Assembly: GCA_030867875.1 (NCBI GenBank)
Contig: JAOWCC010000330.1
Span: 186,001 to 250,000, forward strand
Length of the DNA stretch: 64,000 nucleotides
From: Actinernus sp. WN-2022
Lineage: Eukaryota; Cnidaria; Anthozoa; Actiniaria; Actinernidae
Reading direction: 5' to 3'
The notes under the pieces were generated by a model. It worked only from the letters and a program-made list of their open reading frames with translations, was not told where the DNA came from and made no database searches. This document shows positions 45,870-57,132 of this stretch, piece after piece. Within the stretch, counting starts at the first letter, position 1. Each line of letters opens with the position of its first letter. The position numbers and the translations under genes were made by a program.

Positions 45870-47550
45870 CGAAATTCTATAAGATATCCTCAAATTAATA
45901 AAACGAATCATTTTCTTATGTTTTTTTGCTTGAAAGTAAGTGATAGAGTTCATTGAAAAATACCTACAAGGTAAGTACGTATATAAATGTTACAGGTCTG
46001 ACTGACTCACTAATGTTGCGTGACAGCGATAATCTTACAATACTTTGCATCCTTTGACCAACATTCAGCAAGAAAATATGTTTTAAACATTACATTTTGG
46101 TTTTAAGGACGTAAATGTCTTCCATTATTTATATATGAATTGCTTTATATCAGTTTACAAGAGACAACGACACTAAAAATTAAAATTTGTTAATTTAATT
46201 TATGCACAAATAGCCGTGGGAATGCAATGTCTAACCAGGAACCATTATCTAACCTATTGTTTTCCTATCTCGAAATAAAATGAAAGCGTGTTGCTGGAAG
46301 CAGTTGACAAAGATAGTAACCACAAGTTACTTTGCGGAACTTTAAGTGAAACTTAAGTGGAACTTTCCCGGGCGTCTTCATAAAAAAGCAACCATTATAG
46401 TATTCCCCAAGAGATAACTCCATGACCACGGAAAAGACGAAAAAGAGAAATTACCGAAGGCGGATAGAGGTGTCTTGAAACTCCTCTCCCAAAGGATCAA
46501 GAAGTGCACAAGCATTTTTATCCCAGTTGCAGGACCTGGTCGCCAGAGCCAATATTGGTAAAATGCCCAAGGTTTAGAAATGAACTGAGGGAATGGCATT
46601 TTTTTGAAAACTCTATAATTTAACAGAGTTATATATGAGAGGGTCTCGATGGGGGTAGCTTTGACGGTTAATATTTTAGGGGGTTGACGGTTATTTGAAA
46701 CAAAACACCTAGAAAATTAAAATACAGGTTTGATGGTTAGATACAGGTTTGACGGTTAATTTTCTTCGACGGTTGACGGTAAAAAATCTTTATTTTTACG
46801 GTTGATGGTTAAATTTTAAGGCATTTGACGGCTGACGGTTTAACGCCATTGAGGGGCTCTTATGAGGCGGAACCTGTTGACTGGCAAGCCGTGCCAGTCA
46901 GTAGTCCCACAAACTCGATAAAATTTAGAGTTTAAAAAAATTGTCATTCCTTCAGTTTTAAAGAAACCTAAAACTTGGTATTTTTACTAATTTTGGCTTG
47001 CTCTTTCCATTTCTGGCATCCATGTTGTTCTAGCGCCATTTGTTTTGATTGACTGGCTAAAAAGGTCATGTGACCCGGTCCTGAAAAGGGTCTATTGGTA
47101 TCTTGCTTCTTTTAGGCAATTAAACATACATTAACACCGCGCGTGATATCCTTTCATGTTCAAGGTTAATTTGTGCCGGTCATGCAGGGAGATTCTAAAG
47201 TCCTTTAAAAAAAATTGAAATTGATAAAACGACGGGAAGAAAGGTTGACCCATCTACAGTTGCAAAGGATATGAGATGTGCTAAAGATGGTAAGGGACGG
47301 AACATTTGAAAATTGATGGGGGGGGGGGGGGGGGGGGGTACCCTGATTTTTTTTTGCTCGAAATTTTTTTTAGGACTCCTATTGCTGCAAGAAATTGTTT
47401 TTATGGCATCGGACCTTGCACTATATTTTTTTAAGGCATTCAGTATTTTGGTTTTACATCAAGAACATTTTACACAATTTTAATGTTTCCAGTAGATTTA
47501 TGGTATTTGCCATGTATATTAATTACCTTTGTTTAGTAGAAAACATATAT
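45870..47550. other. interior of the 16-kb element; degenerate TGACGGTT repeats
   Basis: No gene seen. Between 46,655 and 46,850 the motif (T/G)TTGACGGTT or TTGATGGTT recurs about ten times irregularly. A 21-bp G run at 47,318-47,338 follows AACATTTGAAAATTGATG, a phrase resembling the ends of the MITE at 56,522-56,760. Confidence 0.6.
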
Positions 47551-47552
47551 AT

Positions 47553-47715
47553 CAGGCATGTTTTCACAAAAGGAGCCTTACAACCTAAGAACCCCTTTTG
47601 TGAAAACATGCCTGATCTTGTGTGCCTTTAGCTTTAAAAGCCAGTTTTTTTTCCTTTTTCTTGAAAGGCCAAATGACAGTTTAAGACTTTTCAGGCCTTT
47701 CTATCCCATAATTTA
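47553..47715 (+). repeat. left arm of a long-range inverted repeat (partner 58,393-58,540)
   Basis: About 150 bp with CAGGCATGTTTTCACAAAAG, GATCTTGTGTGCCTTTAGCT and AAAGCCAG blocks. The same blocks return inverted 10.7 kb away, bracketing the Kolobok insertion. The left arm itself begins with a hairpin in which the first block folds back. Confidence 0.85.
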
Positions 47716-48170
47716 CTTGTGTGAGATTATCCCATAATTTCTTTATTTGAGAGCTAGAGGTTAGGGTTATGTTAGAAAAATGCCATTTTCTGGTATTTCT
47801 ACTCAAAATACGGCAAAAAGTCCATGAACTAAACTTAATCTACAGGAAAAGATTGTTGTATTGCCGTGTAGTGCATCGAAATCCACTAAAAGCTTGAGAA
47901 ATGGCGCAACTTTGAAATTTAGGTTACACAAGTAACTTTGAGAGATTAAGGTTAGGTTAGAAAAAACACATTTTCTGGTATAATTTCTACTCGAAATACG
48001 GCAAAATTCCATCGATTAAACTTAATCTACAGGAATAGAATGTTGTATTGCCGTGTAGTGCATCGAAATCCATTAAAAGCTCGAGAAATGGCACCACTTT
48101 GAAATTTAAGTTACACAAGTAAATTAATGTGTACCTGTTGGCTTAGACTTGCTACAAGTCGACCTCTTTT

Positions 48171-49108
48171 CCTCTGAGCCTCGATGCGCGAGTTAAAGCA
48201 CAGGCAGCCCAGACTCGACATATATTTCTCGCTTTTTGGGTTACCTGTGGTATGTTCCATAAGCGATCTCGGAAGAGTTTACATAATTGCTCCTTGTGAA
48301 TTCTCTTTTCCGATTCCTACGAAATAAATCTTCAATAATAAAATATTGATACTTAATGAAGTTTTGTGAGTGGTTTTGGGGTGATTTGGGGACTTCTAAA
48401 GCAGTTTATTAGGCCTCGAGGTTTTGATGGTTGTCCGCGTGTCTACCTCATAGCTACACATATACACAAGGTATGCAGCTTCGAGCCGCTTTTCATCGAT
48501 GTCACCTCACTCGACGCCGAAATTCGACAAGAAATTCATATCGATTTCGCCTCTGCTTTCGGCACACAAATCCAGACATGTGTAAGCACTTCTCATCCAC
48601 GTTTCAGGCCAAACGACGTGAAAACGTCTTGGAAAATAAATTCCGAATTCAAAATATTTCTCTCCGTATCTGATCTGCAGATTGATCGGTCCACAAATCA
48701 GCGGTAGACATCGCAGGCGGTGCTTTCAAGATGCAGTTGCCATGCCCACGCACGAGCTCAAACTCAAAGTAAACAAACTCTACTCATGAGAACATGTGAT
48801 TGTCTTTTTCAGTAAATTGCTTAGGTCATTATAAACAAAAATAGCATGATTTGTACGTGATATTTATCACTTGCTGTATTTATGCGGTGCTTTCAAGATG
48901 CAGTTGCCATGCCCAATTCATTAAGTATCAATATTTTATTATTGAAGATTTATTTCGTAGGAATCGGAAAAGAGAATTCACAAGGAGCAATTATGTAAAC
49001 TCTTCCGAGGTCGCTTATGAAACATACCACAGGTAACCCAAAAAGCGGGAAATATATGTCGAGTCTGGGCTGCCTGTGGTTAAAGCGAGAGACGAAGTCG
49101 CGAGAGCT
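48171..49108. mobile_element. foldback element with about 180-bp arms
   Basis: Arms 48,180-48,360 and 48,918-49,098 are nearly identical inverted copies (GAATTCTCTTTTCCGATTCC; CAGGCAGCCCAGACTCGACA). The spacer ends in a 33-bp block (GCGGTGCTTTCAAGATGCAG...) that is also present directly at 48,718-48,750. A spacer ORF of 113 codons has no family signature. Confidence 0.85.
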
Positions 49109-49467
49109 CAGGGGCATTAAGGCATGGGTCTCAAACTATTTCAATATGGCCGCCACAAATCAAGAGGGAGTGGTCTATCTCTTTGTGCTTGTTAGATATA
49201 GTCTTTGCACTTTTACAGATTCCATAAAGTCACAACCTTGATACCTTGTTGTGGAAGTTTCCATGGAAACGTGTTATGTGACCTTTGAACTCTAATTTTA
49301 AGGAAAATTGGGAAAAGCCTCAACGTTTTCATAAATGCGTTAAGGTTGTGACTTTATCAAATATGTCAAAGTGTCAAGAATATATCTCACAAGCACAAAG
49401 AGATAGACCACTCCCTCTTGAATGATTTGTGGCGGCCATATTGGAGACCCATGCCTTAACACCCCTG
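49109..49467. mobile_element. MITE with CAGGGG ends
   Basis: Inverted ends CAGGGGCATTAAGGCATGGG and CCCATGCCTTAACACCCCTG. Longer arms of about 110 bp share AGAGGGAGTGGTCTATCTCT. 359 bp, non-coding. The CAGGG terminus suggests hAT, but no clear 8-bp duplication is visible. Confidence 0.85.
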
Positions 49468-49789
49468 AGATGTCAAACCAGAGAAGCGAAGGCGGGAAAG
49501 TACAATATTGATTTAAGAGAAGCGAAGGAGGGAAATGAAAATCTCGTAAGCAAAGGCGGGAAATGAAAATCTCGTTTTAAGGGACTTTTAGGAAGTCTAC
49601 TGTTGGCTTTAAAGTGTCTATGAAGTGAAATTATTAGGTACGTTTTTTATTGATCAAATTACAGTTCATAAACTCGTTAATCGCTCTTTAAAATTTCAGC
49701 TCAATCCGTTCACTATTCACCGAGAACGAGCTTTGGAAGTGTAGGCACTTGAATTTAAAAATTGGAGAAAAATCCCGCGCTCGGCCAAG

Positions 49790-49815
49790 CGCTGTACGTC
49801 ATCGTTGTGACGTAT
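49790..49815 (+). promoter_or_regulatory. CRE-like pair upstream of the transposase
   Basis: TACGTCA and TGACGTA lie 60-80 bp before the transposase ATG. A TACGTCA and a TGACTCA lie upstream of the P2X7-like gene near 58,015-58,035. The similar distance from both ends may mean shared regulation of the two genes. Tentative. Confidence 0.3.
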
Positions 49816-49873
49816 GCGGTGTGTTACATCTGAGACCGCGCGAAGTTTTTCACTGTAAACAGATCTGAATATA

Positions 49874-50254
49874 ATGGCGTGCTTTCGTGGAAGTGAAAAG
49901 AAACGCTCCGGGAAATTTTGTGTCTGTGGCGGACCCAATAATGTTAGTTGTACGAATACTAATCTAATACCTGGGATTTCCCTCCATAAGTTTCCTGATG
50001 AGAAAAAGAATCCGGAACTGCGAATATCGTGGAGGGCATTTGTACGAAGACATCGTCCCGATTTTGAGCCCACCGATCACTCTGTGATTTGTTCGGCACA
50101 TTTCAATCGATCGTGCTATTCAGAGCGCTATTCTCTCGGTGTCCCTTCACCTGTGAAGCCCAAGGCGACCTATCTGAAGCCAGGGTCAGTCCCTACGCTG
50201 GATACTGTGGGTCCTCAGCGATTGTCTGCACCGTCAGCACTCGAGCGGAGAATG
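49874..50254 (+). pseudogene. transposase exon 1: THAP domain
   Basis: Starts at ATG. It shows F-C-V-C-G-G-P-N-N, S-L-H-K-F-P, Trp53, then I-C-S-A-H-F (C73, H76) and V-P-S-P-V-K-P. This is a THAP zinc finger with a slightly altered first Cys spacing. Ends before GTAAAC in phase 0. Confidence 0.88.
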
Positions 50255-50456
50255 GTAAACAAAAACCCTTTTAATTTGAGTTTCTTTTGTGTCCTTTTGT
50301 GTACCGAAGGGCTTTCGAAGCATGAACACAAAGGGCGTTTTGAACTTTAAACAAAAAGGTTCAATTATGTTCTGTTTATAATTTTATGGTTACTTAACCA
50401 AGAATAATACACGGCACATAAAGTCTTATATTGAATCGTTTTATTCTTGTAAACAG

Positions 50457-50882
50457 AACTTACGCGAACTCCAACTACCCCAAAGAAATAAGAGATCTAA
50501 AACACAACCAACTACACTTACATGTACCACGACAAAGTCCCCACCAGCATCCACTGAACCACGAGGAAAACAGTCCCAGACAGCTGAAGTGAACTCTGCG
50601 GCTACTGGTACATCAGAGACATTAATACTAGAACCAGAGGATAGTCATGATGAGGCATTAACGGAACCTATAGATGCTGAGACGGCCATTGTTGTTGTTC
50701 CAGCTGCTTCTTTATATTCAGGCTCTGCTTCCGTGCCGCCGTGTGAGTCCTGCACTATCACAATGGAAAAACTCCACGGCCTACAGAAGGCTAACTGGAA
50801 ACTTAAAAACCAGCTAGCGAAACGCAAAGACCAACTAAAAAAACTGAAGCTAGAAGTCAAGCAATTTAAAATTAAGCTCAAG
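50457..50882 (+). pseudogene. transposase exon 2: linker and coiled coil
   Basis: Phase 0 in and out, donor GTATAT. Ser/Thr/Pro-rich first half, then a Lys/Leu-rich heptad segment (L-K-N-Q-L-A-K-R-K-D-Q-L-K-K-L) typical of the dimerisation helix after a THAP domain. Confidence 0.8.
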
Positions 50883-51279
50883 GTATATAAAGTCATTATA
50901 AAGCTGGTTTGTCTGTTTTGTAAACATTTCGATCACCAAACTCAAGTGCAGCGGTGCTATTAACAAATAAAGTAGCCTAAGCCATGTATTATACTGTCAT
51001 AAGACACAACAGGCATTTGAGAACACAAGTAATAAGTTCAACTTCTTCTGTTGAGCCTGGTTTGGTAGATACTAAAACAACAGTAGTATTCCCCTCAGTC
51101 TGGGATATTTGCTAGTCAGGATGCTTTACCTCTCTGAATTTTCTCTGCACTTCACTACATTGCTTTAGCTCGGTACTTTGCATCTCGGTAATTATCCAGC
51201 ACTAGTCACCTCCACTACGGGGGATTAGGTGTTTATTGATCAAAATCACTAACATTAAAACAACAATTCCCTCTGTCAG

Positions 51280-51545
51280 ATGGTTGATGAGGAAAGTAAT
51301 TCTGACAGTGAAAGTGAGGCAGAAGGCATACACACAGAAGAACAAGAGGCAAGCAAGCAGTATAGAGCTGTGGTGGGCAGTATGGATACAGAAAGTACGA
51401 GTGACATGGAGTGTGAGGAGGATATTGATGATGGCATGGAGGTCCCAGATGATAAGGATGACCCAGAATGGGAAGAAAATGATGATGATGAAATGAGCGA
51501 TGTAGCAGCAGATGGTCAAGAAGCTGTCTCACAAAGAGATGTCAG
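51280..51545 (+). pseudogene. transposase exon 3: acidic region
   Basis: Acceptor CTGTCAG, donor GTAATG; phase 0 in, phase 2 out. Asp/Glu-rich (D-P-E-W-E-E-N-D-D-D-E), probably disordered. Confidence 0.75.
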
Positions 51546-51945
51546 GTAATGTGTATTAATAGGTCTGCATTTACTAGATGGAAATAATAGAGGGTTGCGG
51601 ACAGGGCATATTAAAAAAAATGATTTTTGAGGGGGGGCTTATATAAGAGCATAACATTTTACGGTATTGTAGCTATCACTGTTAACAGAAAAAAATATTA
51701 AACAAAAGTAATTGATATCAGTATACCAAGTATGGTATAGCCTGCCACATCCAATTCTGAACTGCATTGAATATTGTGTTAACAGTCTACAGCTGTTTGA
51801 ATGTATAAAAATAGGCAAGTACATGCATGTACAAGGTTTATCAAAATTACATTTACTGTATATTATCATTTCAAGTTCATTGCAGTGAATGTGTTTTGAT
51901 TTAGTAATATTGAGTAAACGTTAGGTTTTATTTTCTCAATTGAAG

Positions 51946-52489
51946 GGTGAAGGAAGACACACCAGCAGTAGATGAGCCCAAGTTTATTGTGTTTTATTCA
52001 ATGTTGGTGTCCCTGTTTAGCATGTTTTGCTTCAAATGCAAAGCGGATGGTCCATCTGTTTCCATGAAGGTCCATGGAACCATGGTCACAGTGTTCCAAA
52101 CATGCAACATGTGCAGCAGTCCTGGATTCAAATGGCATAGTCAACCCCTTGTTCTGGGAAGGTACCCTGCCGGCAACATCTTGCTGAGTTTTGCTGTTCT
52201 TATGGCTGGGGCCTCCATAAGCAAGGTGCTACTGATGTTCAGACACATGGGACTGGCAGCATACTCAGCTAGAACCTTCTTCCATCATCAAACCACATTC
52301 ATTTTTCCAGTTGTTTTGAAACACTGGGAAACCTACAGAGCAGCATTGATCAATACCATCAAAGATATGGCAAATGTTAGCTGGTGTGGTGATGGACGGT
52401 TTGACTCCATGGGCCATTGTGCTAAGTATGGAGCATATAGCATGCTGTGCTGTAACCTCAGCAAAATCATTCACTTTGAAATTTTGCAG
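51946..52489 (+). pseudogene. transposase exon 4: start of catalytic core
   Basis: Phase 2 in, phase 0 out. It holds a zinc-binding-like pattern (C-F-K-C...C-N-M-C) followed by W-C-G-D-G-R-F-D-S-M-G-H-C-A-K-Y-G, the conserved Kolobok motif with the presumed first catalytic Asp. Confidence 0.9.
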
Positions 52490-52655
52490 GTAACAAAGCA
52501 CCAAATTCTGAATTAACTATTGCCTCCTTTCTGTTGCAACTTGCATATTCTCATGGACGTGTTGGAATCAATGGAGGCTCATAAGTAGTTTTTATTACAA
52601 CTTACAACCATTTATACTTTTCAGGAGCTCAAATTTTTGCACTCATATTTTTCAT

Positions 52656-53102
52656 GCAAACGAGACAGGTGGCAGCAGCAATGCAATGGAATTAGCTGGT
52701 GCAAAACGCTGTTTCGCATACCTCCAACAGTTAGGAGTAAGAATAACAACCTTTATCTCAGATCGCCACCTGTGGTATTGCAAAATGGCTACGATTATCT
52801 GAAAAGGACACCACCCATTATTTTGATATTTGGCACATAGCAAAGTCCCTTATAAAGCAAGTGCTGAAAGCCAGTAAGGAGAAGGGCTGCGAACTACTGA
52901 AGGAGTGGACACAGGCCATCAAGACCCATCTTCACTGGTGTGCTATATCCACCACACCCGGCTTTGGGGAGCTCATTGTGGCCAAATGGAAAACCTTTAT
53001 CCGTCATGTATGCAACCGGCACAAAAACCATGAAGATGCATTATACACTGAGTGTGCTCACGGTGAAATGGAACATAAACGAAAGTGGTTAAAATATTGT
53101 GG
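52656..53102 (+). pseudogene. transposase exon 5: catalytic core, frameshifted
   Basis: The conserved frame starts A-N-E-T-G-G-S-S-N-A-M-E-L. The bases just before it are AT, not AG; the nearest in-frame AG is at 52,663-52,664. After I-S-D-R-H one extra base shifts the frame, which resumes as H-Y-F-D-I-W-H-I-A-K and H-L-H-W-C. Phase 2 out. Confidence 0.85.
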
Positions 53103-53399
53103 GTATCTCTATTATTATTATTTGTATGTTTTGCTCAAATGTAGGAAATTCATTGAAACCTAACTCCTCAAATTCCTGCCTTCTACATTGTACTACTGAC
53201 TTCAAATTGGACTACTTTCAAATACATTTTATCCTAGTGCCACAAATACTTTAGTTCATGGTATTTTGATATGCTAATAAGTCTGAGTATACCATGGGAA
53301 AAAATGTAGGTTTTTGACCCCCATCCCCACATACTGACGAAACATGTCACAGCTTTGTCTTTTTTTATAACTTACAATAATAAAATGATGAACAGGTAG

Positions 53400-53567
53400 C
53401 ATCCCTTGTGAGAAACTGCGAGTCATCCTCCACAAGCCATCCATGCTGAATGATATAAAAAATATGTCATCAGAGGCTCAAACAAGTTGTTTGGAGGGTT
53501 TTCATGCCACTCTAAATCACTGGCACCCAAAGATGTTAAGCTTTTCATGGATGGGTACATATTTCAG
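53400..53567 (+). pseudogene. transposase exon 6
   Basis: Phase 2 on both sides. It reads T-S-C-L-E-G-F-H-A-T-L-N-H-W-H-P-K, the Kolobok motif likely to hold the catalytic Glu. Confidence 0.87.
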
Positions 53568-53710
53568 GTAACAAAATGGGAAGATAAATAAAGTGAAAAG
53601 CTACAATATTATTGTGTATAACTTAGTCTCACAGCTGCAAGGATAAAATGCAAGTTTCTAGCAGTTGGTTAATTGAGTATAGTTAATCTTGAATTATTGT
53701 TCCTATTCAG

Positions 53711-53859
53711 GCATGCCATTGCATGTCTTCATTTCAATGAGAATACTGTCAGAGAATCAAGGAACACAAAAGATGGGAGAACATACATCAAAGTTACCTA
53801 TCCAAAGTACAAACATGGGGAGGAGCTAGTGCGTGAGATTGCTACAGCAATGACATATG
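53711..53859 (+). pseudogene. transposase exon 7 (GC donor)
   Basis: It reads C-L-H-F-N-E-N, continuing the family pattern. The exon must end before GCAAGT, a classic GC-AG intron donor, to keep phase with exon 8. Confidence 0.83.
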
Positions 53860-54030
53860 GCAAGTTATCTTGTTTTTACATTATCTTGTTATCTTGTAGC
53901 TAGGCCCTCTGTGAACCCCCTCGATGAGTGCACAATGTGCTGCTGGGTGAATGCAAGGACATGGAAAGAAAAGGTAGAAAAATATTGAAAGCAGGTTGAA
54001 ATCTTAATTTAGTTTTTGTTCATGTTTTAG

Positions 54031-54219
54031 GGTATGTTTCTCACATGAAGAAGCTGCTATTTACAATGCCAGTAGCCCAGATGAAAGATATCTCTGATGT
54101 GTATAAGCGTAAGACCCCTAAACCACTGACTGCACAGTTTACTGAGCGGCTGAGCCGAGAAGATGCTATAGCACGACAAGAAAAGAGGCAAAAAATAGTC
54201 AAACAGCTATATCCACCAG
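54031..54219 (+). pseudogene. transposase exon 8
   Basis: Phase 1 on both sides; a basic helical segment (R-Q-E-K-R-Q-K-I-V-K-Q-L) follows M-K-D-I-S-D-V-Y-K-R-K. Confidence 0.82.
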
Positions 54220-54418
54220 GTAGTTATATTGGAGAAACAAAACTGCATGTGGCAATAAATACAATAGAAAAAAACTGCCATTTGGTAGACCTACAAATGT
54301 ATATAAGTGGACATATATACTTATAATTTGGTCAACAGGAAGTCCTTAGTGTTCCTTGGTATAGGTTGCAGTGTGTATTTTTTTTTTATAAATTCCAATT
54401 AAAACTTTTTATTTATAG

Positions 54419-54564
54419 TTGCTGAACAGGAGCGATTACAAGCTTTGCAGAGGCAAAAGACTGCTGAGAAAAGTTCTGGTAAAAGAAAATCCCCAGTATG
54501 TAAGAAATGTGGCCAACGCAGGAAGGGGCATCCAAAAACTCAGTGTGGAAGTGCATTAACATAA
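54419..54564 (+). pseudogene. transposase exon 9: zinc knuckle and stop
   Basis: Acceptor TTTATAG. Ends in V-C-K-K-C-G-Q-R-R-K-G-H-P-K-T-Q-C-G, a CX2CX7HX4C-type knuckle, then TAA. Confidence 0.85.
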
Positions 54565-54716
54565 GCTTAAAGAAAGCAAGCAAGAACCAACTACATTCAT
54601 TTATAATTATTATTTCAGGTGGAAATTTAATAACAATAATTGAAAGACTGTGATAAATCAGCTGAAATTGGTTATGTTATTTGTAACATTGACCTTGATC
54701 TATGTAGATGTTCTCG

Positions 54717-55647
54717 ACTGTTCAAAAACTCATGAATAATTAATGAGCATTTTGTCCAATCAGATGAAGCAAATCAGTCACGTGCATGCTGCTTTATACC
54801 TGATAAAATCTCATCATTCTAAAAGGCCCGCGGAGGGATTTGAATTCTGTCCCAGGGGGAAACGGTTAATGATTGAGACAATGGAATTTCTATTGATGTT
54901 TCAGCTTACTCACTGAATTGCTAATTGTGATGAACGTTTTATATAAAGAATATTAATGAACATGAAATTTTATATAAAGTTTCATCCTAATTAAGAATTC
55001 ACTGATAAAGACCCAAAGATAGCAAAAAGTACACGGAACATAAGGTACCTAGATAATAAATTTTGCACTAAATTTACTAATATCAGCAGACTACCGAGAT
55101 ACACAGATAATATTTTTAAAATGAAGTTATCCAACTTGTTTACCGAGCCACTGTTTAGTTCCAATTATTAAACCAAACTCAAAGCCGTAAAATAATAAAA
55201 ATGTGCATTAAACTTACATATTTTGTGCCGGAGTCAAAAATTTAGAGTCTGCCGTCATGTCAGTCACATCGCTTTCCAAGTCTTTAACTTTATCGAGGTA
55301 AACCACGACATCAAATCCTTCAAGTGCAGATTCTTCTTGCATTGCGAAACGCCGCTTCAAACAACATAGTATGGTAATTTCTTCATGTCATTCCCTTGAG
55401 ATGTTCGTAATTGCAGGCGGTGATTACTCGAATATTTTGCATGGCGTTGTGAATACAAAGGTTCAATGGTTCATTAAGTAACCATTCCCTTGAGATGTGC
55501 GTCTTTCTTTCATTGCATTCTTAAAGCGTTTTTGAAGCCGTTTAAAACACTCACAGCACGTGTTTTATCAAGTCTAAAAATTCTCGGGCTTCGCCCTCGA
55601 ATTTTTAAACTTGATAAAACACTGCTGTTCGTGTTTTAAACAGTACT
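54717..55647 (-). mobile_element. foldback/TIR element family C, copy 2 (inverted), nested in Kolobok
   Basis: Complementary throughout to 38,576-39,516, including the GGGCTTCGCCC stem-loop at its right end and ACTCATGAATAATTAATGAG at its left. It inserted in the gap between the two convergent Kolobok genes and so spares both. No clear target duplication remains. Confidence 0.88.
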
Positions 55648-55793
55648 TCATTTTGGGGGTTCTGTATTATTCCTATAATTCAGTTTTTAGAATATATGGT
55701 CTGGGGATACATTTCGATACATGTAGATTGATAGTGCAGAGTATAATTTACATGTATATTCTTACAGCTGCAGTAAATGCTTTTAGTACTAGA

Positions 55794-55887
55794 TAAAGAA
55801 TGAGCGGACAATCTTTATGGAATTTATAAACTCAAGCTGAAAGCGAGAGTTTGTAAATCCCATAAAGATCGGATTCAAATTCTTTAT
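55794..55887. repeat. stem-loop
   Basis: AATCTTTATGGAATTTATAA and its near-complement TTTGTAAATCCCATAAAGAT flank a short loop. Possibly a terminal hairpin of another decayed element. Confidence 0.7.
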
Positions 55888-56521
55888 TGCATTTATTAAA
55901 CATCTAGATGTGAAGATTGAGTTGTGTTGTCAGTTAATTTGGCGATATTACTTATTTTGGCCAAGAAAATCGAAGCCAAAGTTTATGTAAATCAGGACGA
56001 AATCTCTAGAAGAATTAAACTAAAAGACACTGATGTTTTATTAATTTCCTTTGTTTTTGCATCCTGAACTATTAATGAGTTTGATAACTGTGTATAAAAT
56101 AACAGCCTATGAATCAAAGCTGTGCTACTCAATAATGGGGATAACAATAATTTTATGTTGTCACAATCACGTGACCAGCTGTACAAATTACTATAAAGAA
56201 AGAAAATTGAGCCATTTATATCAACCAATAATAGAAAAGGCTTTGTTTACAAACATAAGAACATATGCTGTTTTATTTTCCAAATTAACACAAGAAATGC
56301 TATCATTTACACTAAATTTTAGGGGTGTTACAAGTGCTGTTTTCATCCAAGAACCACATGCGTATCCCTCTCTGCCTCTTCTTTATTATTCATGTATTTC
56401 ACATGGCCAATGCAAAATAGAATTTCGAACATATTCATTGCTATTATTTTGTACTGAAACGTTTTCCTATAAGCTTGTCTCCTCTGTTTTCCTCTGTAAT
56501 ACAAGAGACAAACGGAGAAAA

Positions 56522-56760
56522 CATAAGCTTAGGTAGGGGTGGACCATTTGAACTTTGATGGGGAGGGGAGTACAAATCCGAAAATAAATATCAAGCAAGG
56601 ACTTGGACTAGGGAAAAATATCGAGCAAGCTATGGCTGTAAAATAAAAAAGTATTGAGTAAACAGAAAAATATATCATGCATGACTTGTGTTCAAGAAAA
56701 AAAAATTGTGAGCACAACAAAAATTAGCCCCTGCCCCATCAATTTTCAAATGCTAACCGT
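56522..56760. mobile_element. small MITE
   Basis: Ends GGACCATTTGAACTTTGATG and CATCAATTTTCAAATGCT are inverted. The interior repeats AAAAATAT and TCGAGCAAG/TCAAGCAAG motifs. Lies downstream of the P2X7-like gene. Confidence 0.65.
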
Positions 56761-56969
56761 AAATCCTTTCACTACAAACAATCGCGATTCGTCAAAATTT
56801 TATAACAAAGATCACTGGGATAATAAACTTTAGTTGTTGCTAAAAATATAACGATGAATGAATAAATGGGAGACTAGAGTGCATGCAATATAAAAGCATG
56901 AAACAGTGCAACATCTAATTTGTGCTAAATTGCGCACAACCATAAATTTGTTCAGTCGCCCATAAAAAA

Positions 56970-57132
56970 TTACTGTCTCTGTGTTGATCCCTTGTATCCT
57001 GTTGTAGTTGTAGTGGGAAATTGGCGTCTGATATCATCGTATATACAAGCTGGCAGAGGCCTGGAGTTATCCCATCCGAGGTAGCCAAATATCCACTTCA
57101 CTAAGAGTCTATAAGCCACATCACGGAGAAAT
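56970..57132 (-). CDS. P2X7-like protein exon 3
   Basis: Acceptor ATTTCAG, phase 2 in. Reads F-L-R-D-V-A-Y-R-L-L-V-K-W, then A-C-I-Y-D-D-I-R-R-Q-F-P-T and G-Y-K-G, and ends T-Q-R-Q-TAA. Confidence 0.88.

Larger units (their letters stand above)
49874..54564 (+). pseudogene. Kolobok transposase with N-terminal THAP domain (9 exons, inactivated)
   Basis: Nine exons total 2,715 coding bases once a 1-bp insertion is discounted, a whole number of codons (904 residues). Order: THAP zinc finger (1-90), Ser/Thr-rich linker, coiled coil (about 235-270), acidic region (270-355), then the Kolobok catalytic region and a C-terminal zinc knuckle (C-K-K-C...H-P-K-T-Q-C). Probable DDE residues lie in W-C-G-D-G-R-F-D-S-M-G-H, S-D-R-H and L-E-G-F-H. 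Two lesions are seen. A frameshift follows S-D-R-H (four bases, 52,770-52,773, where three are expected). The acceptor expected before 52,656 also reads AT instead of AG. One intron uses a GC donor. The product would bind TIRs through THAP and cut and paste at TTAA. This copy probably cannot move itself. Confidence 0.9.
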
